Below are positions 34,750 through 43,907 of a stretch of 64,000 bases of DNA, one piece after another. The stretch spans positions 318,583,294 through 318,647,293 of the forward strand of contig NC_053037.3 in NCBI RefSeq assembly GCF_002575655.3. The letters are read 5' to 3'. Below the pieces are notes generated by a model. It made no database searches. It was given only the letters and a program-made list of their open reading frames with translations, and had not been told where the DNA came from. The position numbers and the translations under genes are program-made. Position 1 is the stretch's first letter; each line of letters begins with the position of its first letter. Source of the stretch: Aegilops tauschii subsp. strangulata (taxonomy: Eukaryota; Streptophyta; Magnoliopsida; Poales; Poaceae).

Positions 34750-35762
34750 ATGTTTAGGAAAATGTACCAAGGTGGTTCCTCAAGGAAGCAAGGCCCAAGG
34801 CTCGCGATACATGAGCCGGACGATGAACCACCGAGGGAAGCTCAAGTGCGGCCTTGTGAATGGCCGTCAGAGGAGTTTACGGTCCAAGCAGGTATCAAGG
34901 ATGAATTTGATGCGTATGTGCGTAATGCTGATCTTGAGGACTTCGTGTCAGATAAGTGTCTGCAATACCGCTACCTCACTGATTCTTGGTGAGAAGGTTT
35001 AAATTTACTTCCTCGCCCAATTCTCACACTGTTTTATTTGATCTTTATAATAAATCATATACCATGGATTTAGAAGATTTTAATACTGCTTGTAAACTCC
35101 CGCAGTGTGGCAATGTTAGTGAACCTCGCAAATCTGAATATAAAGACTTTCTTGCTAGTATCACTGTGGGGGAATCTAGAGAAATCACACAAGCTACCAT
35201 AGGGAGCATTCATTTTCCTTCCATACATTATTTTGCTCTCTTTATAGGTAGGTGCATCAATGGTAAAGATGAAGCTTGTCACATGTGCGTTCCAGTTCTT
35301 TGTGTCCTCAAAAGTGCGGTATTAGGTGATAAACAATATAACTTGGGGGCTATTGTTGCATGAAGGTTGCATCTTAACGGTACAAGTGGAGGTTTGTTTG
35401 GTGGAATTTATGCAACTCGTGTAGCTAATTATCTTGATATACCCATACATAGAAATGATTTGGTGTTACCTCCTGCTTATCTAGATTATAACACTATGGT
35501 CCGCCATCAATTTGTTGAGAGGAATGAACAGTTCCTCCAATACCGACTAATCTTCGACAGACGTCGCACTGTCCATGTTGCTCTCCTTGATCCTACTTTC
35601 TTTGAATTTCAGGAAAAAAGGAGATCTGTTATAACCAAGGAGGAGGTGAACGGGTATGAAAGGAGGACGGAGGCAGCTCGCCTCCATGCTGCAGCTCGTC
35701 AGGCAGTAGCTGCTGCATCTCTGTATCAACTTTGGATATCCGCAGGCCAGCAATGGCCCTAG
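34750..35762 (+). pseudogene. Third ORF of the Athila-type element, broken
   Basis: From ATG 34750 (MFRKMYQGGSSRKQGPRLAI) a protein of about 335 residues reads through two lesions: a frameshift near 34988 (YLTDSW to VRRFKFTSS) and one near 35363 (GAIVA to HLNGTSGGLFGGIY). Its conserved middle includes FDLYNKSYTMDLEDFNTACK and the IHYFALFIGRCING segment known from grass and Arabidopsis Athila-type ORFs outside gag-pol. The C-terminal part is Arg/Ala-rich. It occupies the place where Athila elements carry an extra or env-like ORF; I see no signal peptide, so an envelope role is not supported. Function unknown. Confidence 0.65.
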
Positions 35763-37780
35763 ACCAACTTAGGCCAAAATCCTAAGCTTGGGGGAGTACG
35801 TATTTCTCACCGACATTACATTCATGTTCACACACGCATGCCAGTTGTCGGTGCTCATACTTTTTCATTGTACTATCCATGCTAGCTTATTTTCTTTTCT
35901 AAGCCTTCTTCTTGTGTGTTTGCAAAACCTTAAGAAAAACCAAAAAAATTAGTTGTACCTTTTAGCTAGTTTACCTTCCATGCCTGTAGTAGTAGTAATC
36001 AAAAGAAAACCCAAAAAGATTTCTCGTTCTTCTTTTGCTTGTTGGGAGCTTTCCCGTGTAAATAGTTTATTTCTTTTCTTCGGGGGTCGAGAGGAGAAGA
36101 CCACGATGAAAATGTTGAGTGGCTCTCATATACATTATTGTTCATTTAACCAAGAGCCCATATTACCTTGTCTTCTCCCTTGTATTAAATGCTTGCAGAT
36201 TCCAGCTTAGTCCAATGCACGTGCACTATTGTTATTATCCACACCGTTCGGTCTCGTGCGAGTGAAATGCAATAATGACGATATCTGATGGACTGATTGA
36301 GATGAGAGAAGCTGGTATGAACTCGACCTATCTTGTTTTTGTAAATATGATTAGTTCATCGTTCCTGATTTAGCCTATTATGAATGAAACATGTTTGCAA
36401 TGATAATTAGAGATTATAGTTGCTCATGCCATGCTTAATTAGCTAGGAGTTTATAATGGTTTACCTTGCGTGCTAACATGCTATTAAAATAGTTGTGATG
36501 TGGTATGATAGGATGGTATCCTCCTTTGAACGATTCGAGTGGCTTGACTTGGCACATGTTCACGCATGTAGTTGAAACAAAATCAACATAGCCTCCACGA
36601 TATTTATGTTTATGGTGATTTATATCCTACTCATGCTTGCACTCATTGTTTATTAATCTTAATGCATCTTCATCACTGTTGTTGCTCTCTAAGTTGGTCG
36701 CTTCCCGGTCTCTTTCTAGCCTTCACTTGTACTAAGCGGGAATACTGCTTGTGCATCCACTTCCATAAACCCCAAAGTTATCCCATATGAGTCCACCATA
36801 CCTTCCTATATGCGGTATCTACCTGCCGTTCCAAGTAAATTTGTATGTGCCAAACTCTAAACCTTCAAATGAAATTCTTTTTTGTATGCTCGAATAGCTC
36901 ATGTATCAACTAGGGTTATCTATATCTTCCATGCTAGGTGGGTTATTCTCACGATCAGTGGACTCCGCTCCTCATTCACGAGAAAATGGTTGGTAACCGG
37001 GATGCCCAGTCCCATGCTCAAATCAAAATAATTGCAAACAAAACTCCCCAGGAGTTTTGTTAGTTGGAGGCACCCATTGTTTCGGACAAGCCATGGATTG
37101 ATGCTTGTTGGTGGTGGGGGAGTATAAAATTTACCATTCTGTTTGGGAACCGCCTATAATGTGTGTAGCATGGAAGATATTGAGATCTCTTGGTTGTTAT
37201 GTTGACAATGAAAGTATGCCACTCAAAATATTATTTATCTCTGTTTCAAAACTCGAGCTATGGCACCTCTACAAATCCCTTCTTCCCTCTGCGAAGGGCC
37301 TATCTATTTACTTTTATGTTGAGTCATCACCCTCTTATTAAAAATCACCGGTTTGACAGCACCGCTGTCATTTGCATGCATTACTATTAATTTACATTGA
37401 GTATGACTATGACTGGATCTCTTTTATCATGAATTACAATGTCTAGTCAGTCCTTGATCTTCAGAGGTGCTCTGCATTTATGTTTTGCGGTCTCAGAAAG
37501 TGCTAGCGAGATACCATCTTGTAATATCATGTTATGATTGTTTTGAGAAAGTGTTGTCATCCAAGATTTATTAATACTGCTCTCTAGTTGATTATGCCAT
37601 TGATATGAGTAAATATGAGACCTAAGTTTTATTGTGAATATGGTTAGTTCATAATCTTTGCTAAAAACTTGAATGCTGGCTTTACATATTTGCAACAACA
37701 AGATCAAACCGAGTTTGTAAAAGTTTTTCTTTATCACTTTCAGTTTGTCAACTGAATTGCTTGAGGACAAGCAAATGTTT
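35763..37780 (+). mobile_element. Long non-coding 3' region of the Athila-type element
   Basis: It covers about 2 kb between the third ORF and the 3' LTR, with no ORF above about 155 codons and no recognisable protein. It starts with a copy of the polypurine tract (35784-35797). Such long 3' spacers are usual in Athila elements. I see no inserted element or RNA gene in it. Confidence 0.6.
35784..35797 (+). other. Internal polypurine-tract copy
   Basis: AAGCTTGGGGGAGT is identical over 14 bases to the tract before the 3' LTR at 37781-37794. It lies about 22 bases after the third ORF. It could prime an extra plus strand internally, as central polypurine tracts do, or mark an old element border. 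Confidence 0.65.
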
Positions 37781-37794
37781 AAGCTTGGGGGAGT
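37781..37794 (+). other. Polypurine tract of the Athila-type element
   Basis: AAGCTTGGGGGAGT directly precedes the 3' LTR start TGATACGTCTCC at 37795. Confidence 0.85.
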
Positions 37795-39177
37795 TGATAC
37801 GTCTCCTACATATCTACTTTTCCAAACACTTTTGCCCTTGTTTTGGACTCTAACTTGCATGATTTGAATGGAACTAACCCGGACTGACACTGTTTTCAGC
37901 AGAATAGCCATGGTGTTATTTTTGTGCAGAAATAAAAGTACTCGGAATGACCTGAAACTTCACGGAGAATATTTTTGGAATAAATAAAAAATACGGGCGA
38001 AAGAATCAGCATAAGGGGGACCACACCCTGTCCACGAGTGTGCAGGGCGCGCCCCTGCCTCGTGGGCCCCCTGAGACTCCACCGACCTCAACTCCAACTC
38101 CATATATTCATGATCGGGGAGAAAAAAGAGAGTGAAGGATTCATCGCGTTTTACGATACGGAGCCGCCGCCAAGCCCTAATATCTCTTGGGAGAGATGAT
38201 CTGGAGTCCGTTCGGGGCTCCGGAGAGGGGAATCCGTCGTTGTCGTCATCATCAACCATCCTCCATCACCAATTTCATGATGCTCACCGCCGTGCGGGAA
38301 TAATTCCATCATAGGCTTGCTGGACGGTGATGGGTTGGATGAGATTTACCATGTAATCGAGTTAGTTTTGTTAGGGTTTGATCCCTAGTATCCATTATGT
38401 TCTGAGATTGATGTTGCTATGACTTTGCTATGCTTAATGCTTGTCACTAGGGCATGAGTGCCATGATTTCAGATCTGAACCTATTATATTTTCATGAATA
38501 TATGTGACTTCTTGATCCTATCTTGCAAGTTAATAGTCACCTACTATGTTTTATGATCCGGTAACCCCGAAGTGACAATAATCGGGACCACTCCCGGTGA
38601 TGACCGTAGTTTGAGGAGTTCATATATTTACTAAGTGTTAATGCTTTGGTCCGGTACTACATTAAAAGGAGGCCTTAATATCCTTTAGTTTCCAATAGGA
38701 CCCCGCTGCCACGGGAGGGTAGGACAAAAGAACTCATGCAAGTTCTTTTCCATAAGCACGTATGGCTATATTCGGAATACATGCCTACATTACATTGATG
38801 AACTGAAGCTAGTTCTGTGTCACCCTATGTTATAATTGTTGCATGAGGAATCGCATCCGACATAATTATCCATCATTGATCCATTGCCTACGAGCTTTTC
38901 ACATATTGATCTTTGCTTAGTTACTTTTCCGTTGCCACTGTTACAATTACTACAAAGCTGCTACTGTTACTTTTGCCACTGTTACTGTTACTTCCATACT
39001 ACTTTGCTACTAAATACTTTGTTGCAGATATTAAGTCTTTTAGGTGTGGTTGAATTGATAACTCAACTGCTAATACTTGAGAATATTCTTTGGCTCCCCT
39101 TGTGTCGAATCAATAAAATTGGGTTGAATACTCTACCCTCCAAAACTGTTGCGATCCCCTATACTTGTGGGTTATCA
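37795..39177 (+). repeat. 3' LTR of the Athila-type element
   Basis: It is 1383 bp long and matches 29737-31143. It lacks about 20 bp between two GCGCGCCC copies (junction near 38046-38056), a typical short-repeat deletion. TATA-like CCATATATTC is at about 38100-38109. It ends GGGTTATCA, then element C resumes. Confidence 0.92.
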
Positions 39178-39182
39178 AGAGT

Positions 39183-40890
39183 CCCTTTGAAGTTATTTTG
39201 AAACCTACTTTCAATTTGGAGTTATTTGGTTTTATTCAAATTATTTTTCTCCAAAAATGAAATATATGGAAAATAGGGTAAAATGATTCCCTACAGTAGA
39301 AAATTGGAGAAAAATGAGTTTGAAATTATTTTGGTATTTTAAAACATTTTTATTTGGTTTTTAAATAAACCAATAGCACTGTTTGCTTTATTTAATTTTT
39401 TGTGGAATTTATTTGCCACTAAAAATATGTTCATGTTTTAGAAAATCTTTTTCTGAAAATTTTGATATATAATGTGCCTATGTAATATTTTTTTTATTTT
39501 CACTATTAATTTTTCCTTCTGTATTTCTAAAAAAAACAGCGCGTCCTCGCGCTAGCCAGCCGGCCCAACTGGCCTTTAGGCTCGCGGCCTGCCTTCCCCC
39601 GCCGAAGCGGTATGCCCGCACACCACCACCTCTCGGTCGCCTCTGCAGTCGATGATAGGAGGGCCCCGCCTGTCAGGTTCGTCTTCCCCAGGCAAGCTAG
39701 AGTCCCGCGAGGGCACGACAACGCCGCCGCGTGTTCAAATCGGTCGGAGTCTATCTCCCGATCGATCCTCTCCTCAAGAAAGCTCTCCTATAAATAGGCT
39801 AGGCTCCGACCTCTTTTTCCTAAACCTGCAGCGCGTGAGACCCTCACCACGTGCCGCACCAGCTCTGCCGCAGCCCTGCCGCCTTGCCCCGCCCTCCACC
39901 GTCGCTCCTGACCGCCGCCGCCTCCACCGTCGGACGCGTCACCCCGAGCTGCTTCTCCCCGTGGTTTCGCCTGAGCCGGAGGGCCACCGGAGATCCCACC
40001 CGATAGCCTTGACGCTGCTGTCGTGTCCTTCTCCGGCGACGTTAACGCCACCACCGCCGGTGAGTCCCCGAGTCGTCCCGTCCGTCCGATCCTAGATCTA
40101 GGGCTGAGATTAGATCTAGTTTTTTTTCGAACCGGTATGCTCTAGTTAGCAAACGTTCGTTGGTTTAGCGTCACAGCGAACAATTTTCAGCCTGTAGCAT
40201 TGCTCCACGTGGCCAGGGACCTAGGCGTAGATCTTTTTTTCAGTTTAGTCCCTGATTTTCAAAACACCACAACTTTTTACCCGTTTGTCCAAATTCAACG
40301 AAACTAACGCCAAATTCTTCGTTATGATCCCCTCTATCAGTAAACCAACTCAAATAAATTTTTGAAAGTTTTAAAATTTGAATTTATTCAGATCTGATTC
40401 AAACTTGTTTTGGCTATGACTTGAGTTTCGTAATTCCGATTTAGTTGATTCTTTTTGCAAATAGAATCTCTTAACTTGTACTTTCTATTAAGATCAAAAT
40501 CACACAATTTTGCTGTTGTTAAAAATGTGTTTATGTCCAGAAGCTTTATTTGATGATTTTTTAAGTTTTCTGAAGTGTTTTCTTTGTTTCTTTTGGATCT
40601 TTGAGTGATTGCTTATGTGTGGTTATAATTGCTTGCTTATGATAGATTGATCGGAGTGTGATGAGTAGAACTATCAGGATTTATGAGTGCGAAGAATCTT
40701 CATCAACAGTACAAGGCAAGTTCACACTTTGATCATACTCTTCCTATACCCAGTTTTACTTGCATTAGATACACCGCTCAAAGATTTGCATGTGTAGGAT
40801 TTGGGAACATATTACCTTTTTGATTCACCCCGGGAATATTCGTTATGCTCATATATTTCTTAGCCATGCTCATAGACGAGGATTGGTATG
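39183..40890 (+). repeat. Element C 5' LTR, second piece, with promoter
   Basis: It continues the LTR after the Athila insertion (GTCCCTTTGAAGTTATTTTG, same as 62989 onward). It includes a GC-rich block (39540-40095) and the TATA box at 39789. It runs to ATG at 40888-40890, the left target duplication of CACTA-2. The part after about 40160 has no partner in the window because the 3' LTR is cut at 64000. The GC-rich ORFs on both strands (for example 39652-40095) lack any domain. Confidence 0.87.
39789..39796 (+). promoter_or_regulatory. TATA box of element C 5' LTR
   Basis: TATAAATA in the context CTCCTATAAATAGGCTAGGC is conserved at 63610-63617 in the 3' LTR. It precedes a C-rich leader and is the likely core promoter of element C. 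Confidence 0.72.
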
Positions 40891-41320
40891 CACTACTGCA
40901 GGATGCTGCTAACACGACACTACGATCAAAGATCCTTCGAGAAACTGTGTGCGATGCAATAATCGCAAACGGTGTTGTATGAAAACCGTCAGAAATGATG
41001 CAAAACGTTTGCGATGAATGATACATCAAACACGGTTCAGATTATACTTGCGTGTGCGATGAGGGGCATATGGTTGACTTGTACGAACTGTTTGCGATGA
41101 GACAGAACAACAGAAACGGGCAGCCAAATCAAGGTGTGTGTGATATACGGCATACAGTTCACTCCGATGAACCGTTTGTGATGAGTGAGGTGAACACAAA
41201 CGATTCAGCGTAACAAGATGTGTGTGATACCCAACAAACAGGTCGGTAATCAGAATTGTGTGCGATCATTATAGACAGACCATACGGTCTTTTTTTGTGA
41301 ATTCTGTGGTCGTCAGGGCA
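40891..41320. repeat. Left subterminal repeats of CACTA-2
   Basis: Motifs of the form TGTGCGATG/TGTGTGATA/TTTGCGATGA recur every 30 to 60 bases, with inverted relatives such as ATCGCACAC. The same family of motifs is found at 43150-43275 and 57380-57960. They are the likely TNPA binding sites of this element. Confidence 0.75.
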
Positions 41321-41326
41321 CACAGT

Positions 41327-41815
41327 TCAACAAACCAACCTGTTGGCGATAATGTAGAAGATCTCTGTCGAATACATATTACTAACCGTCTGCGATGAGA
41401 TTGACAGGTTAAACAGAGATATATACAGTCTGCTTAATTTAGTCCTTTTTTTCTTGTTGTTCTTGTTGGATGGCCCTGCGACATCGTCTTGGCGTGGACA
41501 CTTCTTGCCGCTGACCATTGGCTTTTCATCGCCGCCGCCGTCGTCATCGTCGTTGCTGTCGTTGTCCTCCTCCTCCTTGTTCGACCATTCCTCCTCATCA
41601 TCATCGTCGTCCTCTTCTTCGTCCTCCAACGACTCCTCGTCCATCTAGTTGTCATCTGATGACTCCGGAGGTGGCGTCCCTTCCATGAACCGGATATAAT
41701 CGAGGTCTGGGCTCGACGCCGGACTCATGGAAGACGAGCGGGATGATTCCGATGTTGACCTATCATCGGGCGCCAGACTGCTGGCCGAACTGTCGTCCTC
41801 GCTATCGCTTGACAT
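41327..41815 (-). pseudogene. Acidic Ser/Asp/Glu-rich protein, cargo of CACTA-2, one in-frame stop
   Basis: From an ATG at 41815 the minus strand reads MSSDSEDDSSASSLAPDD, a Ser-rich start, then SPDLDYIRFMEGTPPPESS. A single TAG (41645-41647) interrupts, and the same frame continues at once with MDEESLEDEEEDDDDDEEE and a Lys-rich KKKRTK (a possible nuclear signal). The end near 41440-41327 lacks a clear boundary. The protein is not recognised. Length, acidity and the basic patch suggest a nuclear protein, but low complexity makes any assignment weak. It lies between two blocks of subterminal motifs, opposite in direction to the transposase genes. Confidence 0.5.
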
Positions 41816-42292
41816 GGCTGCAGAGTGTGTGCCAGTGTGTAGCGCGGCCTGCCGGGGACGATGAAGATGGTGGACACTTAAGCGGGGTATGCAGAGAAGA
41901 GGAACTGCCAATTGAAGCAGGGATTGAAGCGGGGGTTGACGTATTATCTAACCGCTGATATAATCAACCGTAATTATTTGTACCCAGTCCCTCCAAATTC
42001 CCGGGGTTGCACAAGACTCATATTGGCTATTTGGCTGGTTTCCTTTTTCAGGACAAAAACAAGGAACGAGTTTTGGGATTATGCACCGGTACCGGTACGA
42101 ACGGAGTAGGACAGTTGGCAAGCAATACATTGATCTCTTCTTATTGATAAAGCCAGTAATAATCAAACTAGAAAGGAAAAGAAAAAAGACAAAGAAAAAT
42201 ATCTGCAGGAATCTTTGCGTAACATAAATGGCATATATAGGACCTAGACGTGCATTACTTAGAGCACATCTAGATGTGCTTTAGCAATACTG

Positions 42293-43060
42293 TCAAACAA
42301 AACCCCTAATCATCATTGCAAACAGCGCATAGAACATGGCTAATGCGACAACCACAACTACACATGCTAGTACCTTCTTGTCTCTTGCTTTCATCTGTTG
42401 CCTGTAATTGATTCTTTCTTGCTTCATCGTACTGATTGTACATTCCAGATCAACCAGTTTCTTCTTCAGCTTTTGGTGATAACACTCCGAGCCCTGCCAT
42501 GCCATTCTTCATCCAGCCAGTTAACAAAGCCACAAGCCTCATATCCCTGCCAATGTTAAATAGTATTCTGGATGAGCGGTGGCATTAACTGAAGTAAAAT
42601 GATGAACTTAATTAGCACTAACCTCTAAGGGGCAACTCAGAAACCGCCTGCCAATGTCGAATCCCTCCGTGCATACACGTCGAGCGGGAGTGTGCCCGTG
42701 CACACAACTCGGCTTTTGGTACTTCTCGGTGGCACAAAACTCAGAGTCGAACTCGTGTTGCGGGAGTATGGAGTCAAGCTCCAGATCCGGTGGCAGATCG
42801 CTTTCCTGGGGGGGTCATTCAGGACGGATTCAGCAAGGAGCCATACTTTGGACATGCTAAAAAAGATCAGGATAGATTGGAACCTGACAGGACGATTCGG
42901 ATCCGTAGTACACCTGCCTTCTGATGACCTTAGGCAAGTGCTCGGCGGCGACCGTCGTCGTGGTGGCGATACGAGCAGGAGCAGCCGCACCGAAACCATC
43001 AGCACCACTCGTCCGCATTCCCCCAATGTCAGCGCCATGCGAGGGAATTTGGAGGCTATG
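42293..43060 (-). pseudogene. GRF-type zinc finger protein with C-terminal membrane segment, cargo of CACTA-2
   Basis: Reading the minus strand: a start region (MRTSGADGFG..., near 43024) and stops around 42870-42820; then SDLPPDLELDSILPQHEFDS and the zinc-finger segment CVHGHTPARRVCTEGFDIGR and RFLSCPLE (to about 42630). After a likely intron comes EACGFVNWLDEEW (about 42540-42500), the second half of a GRF finger. A 5-bp tandem duplication (GCCAT, 42496-42505) then shifts the frame. The new frame continues as a coiled coil (LKKKLVDLECTISTMKQER) and a hydrophobic tail (VLACVVVVVALAMFYALF) near the C-terminus. Such tail-anchored GRF proteins are multicopy in wheat, as far as I recall. It looks like a captured or long-carried passenger gene. 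Confidence 0.6.
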
Positions 43061-43149
43061 TAGGGATTTGGGGGAAATGGGGAAACTGTGGAGATAAGCT
43101 AACGGTCGGGAACTACTAATGGCACTATATATATGTTGTATACGGCACA

Positions 43150-43907
43150 CTGTTTGTACATGTTGTTTGTGTTAGGTATTACAACGTCACACACGATTTC
43201 CGCACCAAACCGTGTGAGAAGACAACGTAGGTTAGACACGGTTGCCATTACATAACCGTATGTGATGTACTACCCTGTCCATATAATTGAGTTACGTTGA
43301 GATACCGTGTAAACAGCCGCTCCGCGGATATCCGTAAAAAAACAGCCGCTCTGCATATAAAGATGGTAGCGGCGGCCTAGGCAGCGGCTACCGGAGAAGA
43401 GGTCAATCTTCGGGCGGTGGGCGGTGGTGGCGTCATAGGAGGTCAATCCTCGTTCTGCGGTGGGAGATAGGAGGACCTCAACCATCGAGGTCGGCGGCGG
43501 CGTGATTCGAGCACATCCATCACGGTCGATAGCGGGATAGTGGAGGTCAAACTTCAGGTGGCAGCCGCACTAAGCTTTGCTCCTCGACCCTGCTGTCTCG
43601 GCATGCCGTCGCATCGCGCTTGTCTGTCTGCTGGGTGGAGGTCGCCGCGCGGCTAATTAATTACGGTATTCTTTTCGTGAGTGGCTAAATTTAGGTATTC
43701 AATTCCTAAGTGTAGTGTTGTACTAGTACTCTGCGTGTAAATTGACTGGCCATTAATTTTTGTCATAGCACGTCTGGATAACAACATGGAGCGCCCTCAG
43801 TAATTATTAAAATAAAACCTTGTGATTTATGCACGCATCTTTGGACAACAGTTAATCCATGTATTAATGTTGTTGTTTTGTTTTTAATTACCATTCGCAT
43901 GCTACAG
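43150..43907. mobile_element. Spacer before TNPD with subterminal-type motifs
   Basis: The first part (43150-43275) repeats the CACTA-2 subterminal motifs (CACACGATTT, CCGTGTGAGA, CCGTATGTGATG). The rest holds GC-rich repeats of CAGCCGCT/GCGGCTACC and GAGGTCAATC units. A TATA-like CATATAAAG at about 43355 could serve TNPD. A splice acceptor (GCTACAG, ending 43907) directly precedes the TNPD ATG, so a leader intron is likely. No gene seen. Confidence 0.5.

Larger units (their letters stand above)
29737..39177 (+). mobile_element. Athila-lineage gypsy retrotransposon lacking RT and integrase
   Basis: LTRs of about 1.4 kb (29737-31143 and 37795-39177) start TGATACGTCTCC and end GGGTTATCA. The primer site matches Asp-tRNA, typical of Athila/Tat elements. 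Inside are gag, an Athila-type aspartic protease and a third ORF. Reverse transcriptase, RNase H and integrase are absent between protease (end 33964) and third ORF (start 34750). Flanking bases AAAGT (29732-29736) and AGAGT (39178-39182) look like a target duplication with one mutation. It sits in the 5' LTR of element C. Confidence 0.88.

Noticed and set aside
34750..35762. Envelope protein for the third ORF of the Athila-type element
   Set aside because: No signal peptide, no clear transmembrane segment and no cleavage site are visible; only its position recalls an env gene.
39652..40095. 147-codon ORF in the element C LTR
   Set aside because: The corresponding region of the 3' LTR (63650-63990) does not keep the same frame or length; it follows from GC-rich leader composition.
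41327..41644. Acidic ORF as a separate gene starting at MDEESLEDEE
   Set aside because: It begins immediately after a single stop in the same frame as the upstream Ser-rich part, so one interrupted gene is the simpler reading.
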